DNA of 64,000 nucleotides from positions 1-64,000 of the forward strand of contig JAUSNO010000014.1 of assembly GCA_030645915.1 (NCBI GenBank), in the 5' to 3' direction. The notes under the pieces are model-generated. The model saw only the letters and a program-made list of their open reading frames with translations. It ran no database searches and was not told where the DNA came from. Below, in pieces: positions 20,343 to 29,083 of the stretch; positions within the stretch are counted from its first letter, which is position 1; each line of letters begins with the position of its first letter. The stretch is from Undibacterium sp. Lineage in GTDB: Bacteria; Pseudomonadota; Gammaproteobacteria; Burkholderiales; Burkholderiaceae_D. The position numbers were made by a program, and so were the translations under genes.

Positions 20343-21143
20343 TTACCCTTGCTGGTTCAGGAAGCGCTCAAATAGGGAGAAACGCCAGCGGTAAGGCATG
20401 ATTTGCAGGAGTTTAAGAAAATACGTGAAACGGCGCGGGAAGTGAATCTCAAATTGCCCCTTCTGCATGCCTTGAATAATGGCCGCGGCGGCTTGCTCGG
20501 GTGTTTGCAGCGCCGGCATCAGGAAATCATTTTTTTTTGTCAGTTCGGTCTTGACGAAACCGGGGTTGATTAAATACACGCTAATTTTTTTGCCATGCAA
20601 ATCGCAATAGAGCAGTTCAGCCAGATTAATCAACGCCGCTTTACTGGGGCCATATACGCTGGCGTTAGGCAAACCAACATAGCCCGCCACGCTGGCGATG
20701 ATGGCAATGCCGCCGCTGCCTTGCTTCAGCATGTCTGGCAAAGTGGCGCAGATGCCTTCATAGACGCTGTTGAGGTTGATTTTCAAGGTCTGCGCAATAT
20801 CTGCCCGTTCCATTTCCCAGCTGCGCTCAGGCTGGTATTTGGCGGCACAGAACATGATCAGATCGAGTCCGCCCAAGTGCTTCCTGATGTGCAATTGTGC
20901 TGCTGCCCATGCCTGCTCATCGAGCACGTCAAACGGAAGCACGATGGCATTGGCGTGTTGTGCCGCGACCAGTTCGAGTCGTTCGGTACGCCGTGCCGAC
21001 AGCACGACGTTTGCTCCAAGTGCAAGGAAAGCTTGTGCCAAAGCGGCGCCGATGCCGCTAGAGGCGCCTATCAGCCAGATGCGCTTGCCCTGCCAGTCAT
21101 TGACGGGTGCATTGAGTGGTGCAAACCATCGGGAAGACATCAT
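20343..21143 (-). CDS. Short-chain dehydrogenase/reductase
   Basis: The 266-residue Rossmann enzyme has the cofactor motif GASSGIGAALAQAF, the Ser in IIASVAGYVG, and the active-site YGPSK. SARRTER suggests NADP preference. Its start overlaps the stop of the DUF3833 lipoprotein gene by a few bases, so it is translationally coupled inside the operon. The substrate is unknown; an acyl or ketone intermediate of lipid modification is a reasonable guess. Confidence 0.88.
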   Translation of the reverse strand: MMSSRWFAPLNAPVNDWQGKRIWLIGASSGIGAALAQAFLALGANVVLSARRTERLELVAAQHANAIVLPFDVLDEQAWAAAQLHIRKHLGGLDLIMFCAAKYQPERSWEMERADIAQTLKINLNSVYEGICATLPDMLKQGSGGIAIIASVAGYVGLPNASVYGPSKAALINLAELLYCDLHGKKISVYLINPGFVKTELTKKNDFLMPALQTPEQAAAAIIQGMQKGQFEIHFPRRFTYFLKLLQIMPYRWRFSLFERFLNQQG

Positions 21144-21676
21144 GCTCTCCGGCGGAAAAATAAGGTCACCTGACCAAACTCGACGCCAAACTTGCGCATG
21201 CTGGCGCGGTTGATCATGCTGTCATCATCCATCAGATACATCCAGTCATCCATCTGCATTTCATAGATGGTGCCACTGACTGGCAAGAGTAAAGTGTAAT
21301 TCCAGTGCAGCGTGTTTCCTGCGATCTGCCCGATAGCTTCACCCTTGACATCATCTGCCGCGCCACGCCAGCTGCCGTCCGCTTGTTTTTTTAGCCGCCA
21401 GATTCGTTGCTGGGTACTGCCATCATCGTAGTTGAAACGCTCATCGAGTATCAGTTCATCAGCGGTTTTTTTTCCTTCAATGACAACATGAAAGCGTTTC
21501 AGAACAGCGCCATCGCGTTGCTGAAACATGCCCCACGCGTCTGTCGTGCCGACAAAGTATTTTTCCAGATCCAGCATGGGCTTGACGCTTTTGTAGTGGC
21601 TGACGTCGGTCATGGCGCACGAGCTTAATAAGGGCATCAGCAACAGCGCGCAGATAACAAGCAATATTTTTTTCAT
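21140..21676 (-). CDS. DUF3833-family lipoprotein
   Basis: I start this 178-residue protein at 21676 because it then begins MKKILLVICALLLMPLLSSC, a lipoprotein signal with lipobox LSSC; the longer frame runs into the MFS gene in another phase. The rest matches DUF3833, with LDLEKYFVGTTDAWGMFQQRDG and a C-terminal DDSMINRASMRKFGVEFG. The ATGA overlap with the transporter gene shows coupling. The function of DUF3833 is unknown, but it recurs in this type of operon. Confidence 0.87.
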   Translation of the reverse strand: MKKILLVICALLLMPLLSSCAMTDVSHYKSVKPMLDLEKYFVGTTDAWGMFQQRDGAVLKRFHVVIEGKKTADELILDERFNYDDGSTQQRIWRLKKQADGSWRGAADDVKGEAIGQIAGNTLHWNYTLLLPVSGTIYEMQMDDWMYLMDDDSMINRASMRKFGVEFGQVTLFFRRRA

Positions 21677-22938
21677 GATGGATACCTGTGAAGTGAGCGC
21701 ATTGCCCATAGTTTTAAGATGCAAGGGAAGACGGCATAAATGATGACCAGACCACCGGTATTGGCAAACTGACCCGGTTGATAGGCGAGCATGCTTAGTA
21801 CCGGTAATGCCAGGCCGGAGAGCGCCAGTGCCAGCTTGCCTAGTAAAGTCCATACGCCGTAGTAGCCAGCGGGCGCCTGATCCTTGGGGATGATTTCTGC
21901 CAGTAACACTGGTGGCAACGCCAGATCCGCACCCAAGGCCAGACCAGACGTCGCACATATCAGCATGTACAGGGCAATATCTCCGCCGGAAAGAAAAGCT
22001 GCACCTACAAAGCTGATCACGGCCAGCAGCATGCCCAGCTTCCATGCGGCAATAGTGCCGATGCGCCTGGCGAGCATGATCCAGCCGGGCAAACCGGCAG
22101 CGCCGGCAATGAAGTAGATCGCTAAAAAGTATCCGGTCATTTGCGGTGCCTGAATCCGGTCATTAATAAAGAACAACGCTAGCGTTGCCGGTATCGAGAC
22201 AGAGACGGAATTCAAGAAGTAAATCGGCAGCAACCGGCGAAATTGATGATTGGCCAATGCCTCACGCAGGCTGACCGCGGTGTCGCCATGATGCTGTTGC
22301 CACTTGGGTGCCGCGGTTAATAGACTGCTGATCCCGATCCCCAGCAAGACGGAAAAGCCCAAGGCATAGAGCGTAAGACGGCCGTGAATTTGTTCTGGCA
22401 AGCCTAGCATAATCACGCTGGGAACCAGGCTGGCGAGTATCACCCCAATGAGCCCCAGGCCTTCACGCCATGCTGCTGCACCCAGTAGCGTCGAGGTGTT
22501 TGAGGGGGAGGCAGAATCAGTCAGTCGCGCTCCCCATGACAGGTAGGCGATATTGATCATGCTGTGCGCGGTGTAGGCAAGAATGAGCATGACAGCAAGC
22601 CAGGTCAGCAGCGCATTGGCATTTGCTCCACCAGCGCCGATCTCGATTGGCGGCAGCCATAGAGCATAAAATGACAGCGCCAATAAAATAGCCGCGAATA
22701 CCAGCCAGGTGCCGATGTTTTTCTGACGCTGGTCTATCATTCGCCCCAATAACGGGTCCTGCACGGTATCTATTAAGCGTGCAAAAAATAACACCAGACC
22801 GGTACTGGCCAAAGGCAGGCCCAGTTGCGTCGTATAGTAGGCGGGGATCTGTACATATACCGGCAAAGCCGCCATGGCGAGTGGCAAACCCAAAAAACCG
22901 TAGCAGGCCTGCGGCGATAGGTAGCGTGATAATGTCAT
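21673..22938 (-). CDS. GPH/MFS-type transporter
   Basis: The 421-residue protein has about twelve hydrophobic helices and a motif resembling the sodium/sugar symporters (ARLIDTVQDPLLGRMIDQRQ near residue 50). It belongs to the glycoside-pentoside-hexuronide type of MFS carriers, but within this operon it is more likely to move a lipid-related or small redox compound than a sugar; that is inference. Both ends overlap neighbours by 4 bases. Confidence 0.85.
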   Translation of the reverse strand: MTLSRYLSPQACYGFLGLPLAMAALPVYVQIPAYYTTQLGLPLASTGLVLFFARLIDTVQDPLLGRMIDQRQKNIGTWLVFAAILLALSFYALWLPPIEIGAGGANANALLTWLAVMLILAYTAHSMINIAYLSWGARLTDSASPSNTSTLLGAAAWREGLGLIGVILASLVPSVIMLGLPEQIHGRLTLYALGFSVLLGIGISSLLTAAPKWQQHHGDTAVSLREALANHQFRRLLPIYFLNSVSVSIPATLALFFINDRIQAPQMTGYFLAIYFIAGAAGLPGWIMLARRIGTIAAWKLGMLLAVISFVGAAFLSGGDIALYMLICATSGLALGADLALPPVLLAEIIPKDQAPAGYYGVWTLLGKLALALSGLALPVLSMLAYQPGQFANTGGLVIIYAVFPCILKLWAMRSLHRYPS

Positions 22939-23465
22939 GGTTTCGCGCCGGTCAATTGCTTGCGCAATCCGCTATCTTTGCTGCGCGGGTCAAACCAGAT
23001 AGCGAAGAAGGCATCGGCAAAATCTGTGTCTTTAATCTCTGCCAATAATTTGTCCCGACTATAAAAACGGCAACCAATTTTGGGCAGATGTACGCCGATG
23101 AGCTGATCTCCGGACTTCACATCGGTAAACGCTTTCTCCATGTGCGAACGCCAGCGTTGCAGTACCTCATTGCTGATGCCGTTGCCATACAGTCGCTTGA
23201 TTTCGTCAACGCTGGTATCGACAAAACGTTCTCGTGTGATATTGCGCTGATAAGTCAGCTCTAAAGCGAAGCTGCTTTTAGGATCGAACGTCGCTGATTC
23301 TGTCCAGAGCCTGGCCGAATAAATATGCAGGCCAAACCAGCGCAGATCACCACTTCCGATTAGCTTTGCCTGCGGCAAATCCTGACGCCATCGATCAGCG
23401 TACGCATGGACATGCGACATGCCAATCGTCAGCGCCAAGATGATATAAATGAATGATTTACGCAT
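22935..23465 (-). CDS. Chalcone isomerase-like periplasmic protein
   Basis: The 176-residue protein starts with a signal peptide ending near HVHAYA, followed by the chalcone-isomerase-like fold (GSGDLRWFGLHIYSARLW, then ALELTYQRNITRERFVD, and ADAFFAIWFDPRS). Bacterial members lack known flavonoid substrates; fatty-acid binding is suspected. It overlaps the methyltransferase gene by 8 bases and the transporter gene by 4. Confidence 0.87.
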   Translation of the reverse strand: MRKSFIYIILALTIGMSHVHAYADRWRQDLPQAKLIGSGDLRWFGLHIYSARLWTESATFDPKSSFALELTYQRNITRERFVDTSVDEIKRLYGNGISNEVLQRWRSHMEKAFTDVKSGDQLIGVHLPKIGCRFYSRDKLLAEIKDTDFADAFFAIWFDPRSKDSGLRKQLTGAKP

Positions 23466-24678
23466 TTTTTTTCAACGTAAATTGAATGACGTTGGTACTT
23501 CCTTCGTCAAATCCCGCTTCGCAATAGGCAAAATAAAGTTGCCATATACGCTGGAATGCAGCACCAAAACCTTGCGCCGAGATGTGTTCACGCTGTTCTT
23601 CAAAAGCGCGATTCCAGCGGCGTAAAGTCTCCGCGTAATCTTTGCCAAAGGCGTATTGATCCTGCACCTCAAATCCTTGTTTTTCTGCTTGATGGCAAAA
23701 GCGTACCGGGCTGGGCAGCATGCCGCCCGGGAAGATGTATTGCTGGATAAAATCGGTGCTGCTGCGATAACGTTCGAAGCGCGATTCTTCGATCGTGATG
23801 GTCTGCACCAGCGCGCGGCCGCCAGCCTTCAATCGCTGATTCAAGGCAGAGAAATAACCGGGCCAGAATTTTTCGCCTACCGCTTCAAACATCTCGATCG
23901 AGACGATGGCGTCGTAAGTGCCGCTCATGTCGCGATAGTCGCAAATCTCCAGCTTAACTAGGTGCTCGAGTTGCGCGTGCCTGATGCGTTGCTGCGCAAT
24001 GGCAAGCTGTGATGGCGAGATCGTCACACCGTGCACCGCAATCCCAAGCAAGCCAGCGTGTTCGGCAAAACCACCCCAGCCGCAACCTATTTCCAGTACC
24101 GAGTCCCCTGCCTTTAACTCCAATACGTCGATGATGCGCTGATATTTTCTGGTCTGGGCCTGTTGCAAGGAGATATTGTAGTCGCCGTCAAATATCGCGC
24201 TGGAGTAGGTCCAGCTTGGGTCTAGCCATCGCTGATAAAAGTCATTGCCGATGTCGTAATGCGCAAAGATATTGCGGCTGCTGCCACTGCGTGTATTCGG
24301 ACGCAACCAGTGTTTGATTTTGTACCACAAGCCGCTGAGCTTGCCGCCGAACAGCGCGCGGTCCAGCGCATTTTCGTTACGGATCGCCAGGCGCAGCAGT
24401 GCCACCATATCAGGTGTATCAATCCAGCCGGCTTGTACGCATTCTGCAAAGCCTATGTCACCCGCACGCAGAATTTTTCCACAGGCGCGCCAGTCAAGTA
24501 TCTGCAAACTAGCCGAAGGAGGCTGATGGGTATCGCCAAACAAAACGTGTTCATGATCCGGCGTGATGACTTGCAGATGGCCGGTGCTCATGTTTTTCAG
24601 CATCTTGAAAAACAGCCGCGCCGCAGCCGGTATGGTCTTTGACCGCCCTTGCGTTGATGTTGAAGTCATTTCATTCAT
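23458..24678 (-). CDS. CFA-type SAM-dependent lipid methyltransferase
   Basis: The 406-residue protein is a cyclopropane-fatty-acid-synthase family enzyme. Residues 1-130 are the lipid-binding-like domain, and the SAM fold starts with YDIGNDFYQRWLDPSWTYS and VLEIGCGWGGFAEHA. Downstream are SIEMFEAVGEKFWP and the QQYIFPGGMLPS motif. Proteins of this neighbourhood (not the classical Cfa) include, in Rhodobacter, a methylase of unsaturated fatty acids in membrane lipids, as I recall; assignment here rests on that similarity. Confidence 0.88.
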   Translation of the reverse strand: MNEMTSTSTQGRSKTIPAAARLFFKMLKNMSTGHLQVITPDHEHVLFGDTHQPPSASLQILDWRACGKILRAGDIGFAECVQAGWIDTPDMVALLRLAIRNENALDRALFGGKLSGLWYKIKHWLRPNTRSGSSRNIFAHYDIGNDFYQRWLDPSWTYSSAIFDGDYNISLQQAQTRKYQRIIDVLELKAGDSVLEIGCGWGGFAEHAGLLGIAVHGVTISPSQLAIAQQRIRHAQLEHLVKLEICDYRDMSGTYDAIVSIEMFEAVGEKFWPGYFSALNQRLKAGGRALVQTITIEESRFERYRSSTDFIQQYIFPGGMLPSPVRFCHQAEKQGFEVQDQYAFGKDYAETLRRWNRAFEEQREHISAQGFGAAFQRIWQLYFAYCEAGFDEGSTNVIQFTLKKNA

Positions 24679-25487
24679 TTTTGCTCCTCTCTAGCGTCTT
24701 TGCTGAGTTTTTTATTCAGTTCGTGGCTCAGTGTGATGGTGGATGTCGCCGCTGCGGGCTGGTGGAAATAGGGCACCCGCTTAAGCCACAACAGCAGGGC
24801 GTGCCAGTGAATGCGCCACATCACGCCCAGTGTGAGGAAGGGTTGCCTGAGCAATGCCTTGACGAGATTGCTGCGGGTAAATGGGATTTTTTTTGCGCTG
24901 ATCGCGGTATTGATTAAGACTGCCTCTGCATCGATGTAATCAATTTTCACCAGACAGCTATCGAGCCGTTCAGTAAAGCGAAATTGATACCTGCCCTTGA
25001 CCTCGCAAAAGGGCGAGACATGCATCATTTTTTTGCTGACGAGTACGCTGTTCTTGTGTATTGGCGAGCCATCTGCCGTTTGCAGCAAATACAGATGGTG
25101 CTCGCCAAAAGTATTGTTGACTTCCGTCAGTACCGCCGCCAGTTGCCCTTGCGTGTCGTGACAATACCAAATGCTGATGGGGTTGAACGCATAGCCAAAT
25201 ATTCTGGGCATGGTCTGTAGAAAAATGTCACCGTCCGCCGCAATGGCGTGCTGTGCCAATAATTGGCGTATCCAGCCCAGCAAATCACCGCCATCTCTGG
25301 CGCCATAATCTTTGTAATACAGCGACATCGGACGAAACCGGTTGATGCCAAATAGCGCGCTGTTCAAGCTGTCGGTGTCGGCCAGATTGATGCGGACAAA
25401 AAAGATCGGGTAAATAAAACGGTGCAGCACCGGCCGCAGACGCTGATGCATGACATTGCCGACAATCAGGCTAGAGGCGGCGTGCAT
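24675..25487 (-). CDS. DUF1365 family protein
   Basis: I start this 270-residue protein at 25487, one base after the upstream stop codon, giving MHAASSLIVGNVMHQRLRP; the frame could start earlier at 25520. Features are PVLHRFIYPIFFVRINLADTD, YYKDYGARDGGDL, MPRIFGYAFNPISIWYCHD and VNNTFGEHHLYLL, all typical of DUF1365. The function is unknown. It sits between the FAD oxidoreductase and the CFA-type methyltransferase, the standard order in this gene set. Confidence 0.87.
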   Translation of the reverse strand: MHAASSLIVGNVMHQRLRPVLHRFIYPIFFVRINLADTDSLNSALFGINRFRPMSLYYKDYGARDGGDLLGWIRQLLAQHAIAADGDIFLQTMPRIFGYAFNPISIWYCHDTQGQLAAVLTEVNNTFGEHHLYLLQTADGSPIHKNSVLVSKKMMHVSPFCEVKGRYQFRFTERLDSCLVKIDYIDAEAVLINTAISAKKIPFTRSNLVKALLRQPFLTLGVMWRIHWHALLLWLKRVPYFHQPAAATSTITLSHELNKKLSKDAREEQK

Positions 25488-25488
25488 G

Positions 25489-26778
25489 TTACAGGCTCGC
25501 CCATGCTGGTGCCGCGCCAAAATCAGCGGCCACGCGCAGCGCCGATTTCAAGCCATCTTCATGAAAACCATAGCCCGTCCAGGCACCGGCAAACCAGACT
25601 TTGTTCTTGCCTTGAATAGCAGGTAGCTGCTGTTGCGCGCGAATTGCGGCGTTATCAAATACCGGATGATCATAGTCAAATTGCGCCAGGATGGTTTCTG
25701 ATGCCGGAGGCGTAAATGGGTTGAGCGTGACGATCACCGCTTGCTGTAACGGAAGGTCCTGCAGCTGATTGAGTAAGTAGCTGACGCAGACGGGGCGCAT
25801 AGCGTTTCCTTTGCCATTTGCTGCCGGGCCGCCGATGTAATTCCACGCTGACCAGACTTTTTTCAGACGCGGTAATTGTGCCTGATCGGTATGTAGTACG
25901 GCGGTATTGGCCTGATAGCGCACCGATGACAATATCGTTTTTTCCTCTTCGCTGGCATCGGTCAGCAGCCACAAGGTGTCAGGCGCGTGGGTGGCAAAAA
26001 TCACAGCGTCAAAATTTTCTGTACCTTGATTCGTTTTTACCTGCACACCAGTTTCGGTTCTGCACACGGCATTGACCGGAGTATGCAGGCGGATGTCTGG
26101 CAAACATGCAGCGATCTTGCGCACATATTCGCGTCCGCCACCTTTGACGGTGCGCCATTTAGGCCGGTCATTGACTTGCAACAGCGCGTGATTCATACAA
26201 AACTGCAGGAAACTGCTGGCAGGAAATTCTAGAATATCGTCTGGCGAGCTTGACCATATCGCCGCAGCCATTGGCAACAAATAACTATGGCGGAAAGTGT
26301 CGCTGTAGCCATCTTGCTCCAGCAATTCCCCGAGCGTGATCTTCGATTGCAGGCAGCGTTGCAGGTTCTCCTGCGCTGCCGCGTTGAACTTCAAGATGTC
26401 GCGCAACATGCGAAGAAACGACAGCGAGAAGAGGTTTTTGCGTTGGGCGAAGACGCTATCGAGATTGGTGCCGGCCCATTCCAGATTGCCGTTATCCAAA
26501 GAAACGCCAAACGACATGTCGGTCGCATAGCTGCCAACCTCCAGTTCCTTGAGTAAGGCAATCAGGTTGGGATAGGTCTGTTCATTAAAGACCAAAAAGC
26601 CGGTGTCTACCGCCACCGTCTTGCCTTCGAGTTCAATATCTACCGTATTGGTGTGACCACCCAGATATGCATTGGCTTCGAACAGCACCACGTCATGATC
26701 GCGATGCAAGAAGTAAGCGCTGGCAAGTCCGGATATGCCGGAACCGATGATGGCGATACGCTGGCGTTGTGGTGTCAT
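25489..26778 (-). CDS. FAD-dependent amine-oxidase-like oxidoreductase (COG2907 type)
   Basis: This 429-residue flavoprotein opens the eight-gene operon. The FAD-binding motif IAIIGSGISGLASAYFL is followed by FEANAYLGGHTNTVD, VDTGFLVFNEQTYPN and the C-terminal VWFAGAWTGYGFHEDGLKSAL. Related proteins in alphaproteobacteria are part of singlet-oxygen/ChrR-controlled gene sets and of furan fatty acid synthesis, where a flavoprotein desaturates a methylated acyl chain; transferring that role here is inference. No photolyase or ChrR gene is present. The divergent gene is a TetR regulator instead. Confidence 0.87.
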   Translation of the reverse strand: MTPQRQRIAIIGSGISGLASAYFLHRDHDVVLFEANAYLGGHTNTVDIELEGKTVAVDTGFLVFNEQTYPNLIALLKELEVGSYATDMSFGVSLDNGNLEWAGTNLDSVFAQRKNLFSLSFLRMLRDILKFNAAAQENLQRCLQSKITLGELLEQDGYSDTFRHSYLLPMAAAIWSSSPDDILEFPASSFLQFCMNHALLQVNDRPKWRTVKGGGREYVRKIAACLPDIRLHTPVNAVCRTETGVQVKTNQGTENFDAVIFATHAPDTLWLLTDASEEEKTILSSVRYQANTAVLHTDQAQLPRLKKVWSAWNYIGGPAANGKGNAMRPVCVSYLLNQLQDLPLQQAVIVTLNPFTPPASETILAQFDYDHPVFDNAAIRAQQQLPAIQGKNKVWFAGAWTGYGFHEDGLKSALRVAADFGAAPAWASL

Positions 26779-26851
26779 GGATGAACTCGGTATTGATGTC
26801 GTAAAAAGGGTTTTTAAAGTGTTCTAAAACGTTGCGCCACGCGCTATTTAT

Positions 26852-26880
26852 TTGAATCAAATCTACTTCGGTGCTAATAT
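26852..26880 (+). promoter_or_regulatory. Putative sigma-70 promoter of the tetR gene
   Basis: TTGAAT at 26852-26857 and TAATAT at 26875-26880 are separated by exactly 17 bases. Transcription would start near 26887, upstream of the palindrome at 26901. Recognised by eye. Confidence 0.55.
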
Positions 26881-26900
26881 TAATACTGTTTCGAAATAAA

Positions 26901-26918
26901 TGCTACCGATTGGTAGCA
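26901..26918. promoter_or_regulatory. 18-bp palindromic operator in front of tetR
   Basis: TGCTACC-GATT-GGTAGCA is a perfect 7-bp inverted repeat with a 4-base centre, 10 bases before the start codon of the TetR gene and just past its promoter. That is a typical place for autorepression. It also lies in the divergent gap that controls the eight-gene lipid operon. Confidence 0.75.
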
Positions 26919-26928
26919 ATAAATACTA

Positions 26929-27537
26929 ATGAGTATATTTGGTAAATTAAGCTTTAAAGATCAGGCATTCAAATTGCGTGAGGATTCCATCCTGGACGCC
27001 ACCACCGGCATTCTGGCGACCAAGGGGTTTGACCTGATGACGATGGATGATGTGGCCAATTTGATCGGCATTTCCAAACCCAGCTTGTATAAACACTTCA
27101 AATCCAAAGAAGACCTGGTAGGCTCGACGATGGTGCGTCTGCTCGACGGCGCGTCTGCGCAATTGGAACAACTGCCGGAAGCGTTCAGCGCGAAAGAGAA
27201 GTTGTCTGCCTTGCTTGAGTGGGCCTTGCGGGTGCGGCTTGAAGGCGGCATGCCATTCTTGCCGTCGACCAGCGCGCACGTGCGCGAGATGCTGATGCGC
27301 AATTTGAAATATGTAGGCAAGGTGCTCAAGCTCAACGCGCAACTGGAAAAGTTGGTACAGCAGGCGCAGAAAAAAGGTGAGTTAAACCCCGGCATGCCGA
27401 CCGACGTAATTCTTTACAGCTACTACGCAAGAACTTGCGATCCTGCGGTGGAATACCTGCAGCGGTTTAGCAAGATGAGCAAGGACGATATCGTCAAACA
27501 CATGTTGCAGGTGTGTTTTGAAGGTATGAAGCCCTAA
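26929..27537 (+). CDS. TetR/AcrR-family transcriptional regulator
   Basis: The 202-residue protein has an N-terminal helix-turn-helix (ILATKGFDLMTMDDVANLIG then KPSLYKHFKSKEDLV, about 25-70) and a helical ligand-binding C-terminus. It is divergent from the lipid-modification operon and followed 37 bases downstream by a MATE exporter, so it probably controls one or both. The palindrome at 26901 is the best candidate binding site. The inducer is unknown. Confidence 0.92.
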   Translation: MSIFGKLSFKDQAFKLREDSILDATTGILATKGFDLMTMDDVANLIGISKPSLYKHFKSKEDLVGSTMVRLLDGASAQLEQLPEAFSAKEKLSALLEWALRVRLEGGMPFLPSTSAHVREMLMRNLKYVGKVLKLNAQLEKLVQQAQKKGELNPGMPTDVILYSYYARTCDPAVEYLQRFSKMSKDDIVKHMLQVCFEGMKP

Positions 27538-27574
27538 CGGGCCCTAAGCGCCAGGCTCACATCTTTTTTCGTTT

Positions 27575-28975
27575 ATGACAACACCAGACCCGATAGCACA
27601 AAACCGTCCAGCATCAAAATACCTTTCCGGTAGCCTTTGGTGGCATGTCGTGCAAAGCGCGGTGGCCGGCAGCGTCGGCTTGCTGGCCTTGTTTGCCTCT
27701 GACTTCGTCGATATCTATTTCATCGGCATGCTAGGCGGTAAGTATCTGGTGGCAGCGGTGGGCTATGCGGCAACAGTCACGTTTTTTAGTACATCCTTAG
27801 TGATCGGTTTGGCGATCGGCACCGGTGTCTTGGTGGGCAAGAATCTGGGGGCTGGCAATGTGGCGGAGGCCAGTCGTGTCGCCACTTCTTCAGTGGTGAT
27901 CGCCTTTGTAGTTTGCACTGTGCTTGCCGTAGGCATTGCGTGGTGGGCACCACATTTAATGACGGCCTTGGGCGCACAGGGCGAGACAGCCATGTTGGCG
28001 GTGTATTTCTTGCGCATCTTGTTAATTAGCTTGCCGATGATGGCGGTGGCGGTAGTTGGCAGTGCGATTTTGCGGGCGCAGGGTGCGCCAAGCCAGGCGG
28101 CAATGGTGACGCTGACCGGCGCGATCATCAATACCATCATGGATCCTTTGCTGATGTTTGGCTTTGGAATGGGATTTGCCGGTGCGGCGGTGGCGACGGT
28201 ACTGTCGCAAGTGGGCATGATGATCATCGCCTTACGCACCATCAGTCGCAGCGAGCTGCGCTTAACGCTGCCAAATGCGCCTCATCGATGGGTCGCTTTG
28301 CGTGGGCAGCTGTCGCGACACATCAGGCCGCTGTCGGCATTTGCCTTGCCTGCGATCCTGGCCAACCTGGCCACGCCGGTGGGTAATGCCTATTTAACCC
28401 GCACCATGTCTGAATTCGGCAATGACGCGGTGGCGGGTTTTGCCATCATCGGTCGCCTGACGCCAATTGCCTTCGCTTTCGTGTTTGCCATGTCGGGGGC
28501 GATAGGCCCCATCGTGGCGCACAATGTCGGTGGAAAACGCTATGACCGGGTGTATAAAACCATGCTGGCGAGCTACCAGCTGTCGGCGATTTACACCGTA
28601 TTTGTTTCCATTTTGCTGTGGTTGCTGTTGCCGGTGATTTTGCGCATGTTTCCTGTCAGCGCGAGCGGCAACGCTTTGATTCGTTTATTTTGTGGACCGC
28701 TGGCCTTGTTCTGGATGTTTAATGCCTGGTTATTTTGCGCCAATGCAGGTTTCAATAATTTATCCAAACCCCTGTACAGCACCATCCTCAATTGGGTACG
28801 CCAGACCGTATTCGTCATTCCATTTACCATGGTCGCCACGCATTATTGGCAGGCAGCCGGGGTGCTGATAGGCCCGGCGCTAGGCGGTGCAATACTGGGA
28901 ACGTTTGCCATGCTCCTTTCCCTGCGTTTATCGCGCAGGCAAGGCGCAATATCTGCGCAGGCAACACCGGATTAA
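27575..28975 (+). CDS. MATE-family efflux transporter
   Basis: The 466-residue protein has twelve predicted helices in two similar halves. The first half shows VDIYFIGMLGGKYLVAAVGYA and the second VGNAYLTRTMSEFGNDAVAGFAIIG, the expected pseudo-symmetric pair. The family exports cationic drugs or natural products by sodium or proton antiport. With the TetR gene just upstream, a drug-inducible export pair is likely. The ribosome site is weak. Confidence 0.9.
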   Translation: MTTPDPIAQNRPASKYLSGSLWWHVVQSAVAGSVGLLALFASDFVDIYFIGMLGGKYLVAAVGYAATVTFFSTSLVIGLAIGTGVLVGKNLGAGNVAEASRVATSSVVIAFVVCTVLAVGIAWWAPHLMTALGAQGETAMLAVYFLRILLISLPMMAVAVVGSAILRAQGAPSQAAMVTLTGAIINTIMDPLLMFGFGMGFAGAAVATVLSQVGMMIIALRTISRSELRLTLPNAPHRWVALRGQLSRHIRPLSAFALPAILANLATPVGNAYLTRTMSEFGNDAVAGFAIIGRLTPIAFAFVFAMSGAIGPIVAHNVGGKRYDRVYKTMLASYQLSAIYTVFVSILLWLLLPVILRMFPVSASGNALIRLFCGPLALFWMFNAWLFCANAGFNNLSKPLYSTILNWVRQTVFVIPFTMVATHYWQAAGVLIGPALGGAILGTFAMLLSLRLSRRQGAISAQATPD

Positions 28976-28982
28976 AAAGTGA

Positions 28983-29065
28983 CCACCGCCAGCACGCACT
29001 ATCCATGCGCCTTCTGGCGGTGTATGCCTGCAAACCCGCATGGGTAGTGCGTGCTGGGCTGCCTT
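28983..29065. repeat. Dispersed palindromic repeat, copy 4
   Basis: AGCACGCACTATCCATGCG (28991-29009) matches the reverse complement of 29037-29055 at 18 of 19 positions. It fills the gap between the MATE gene and the convergent hslO and could end both messages. Confidence 0.85.
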
Positions 29066-29083
29066 GTTTTTAAAAAATAAGGC

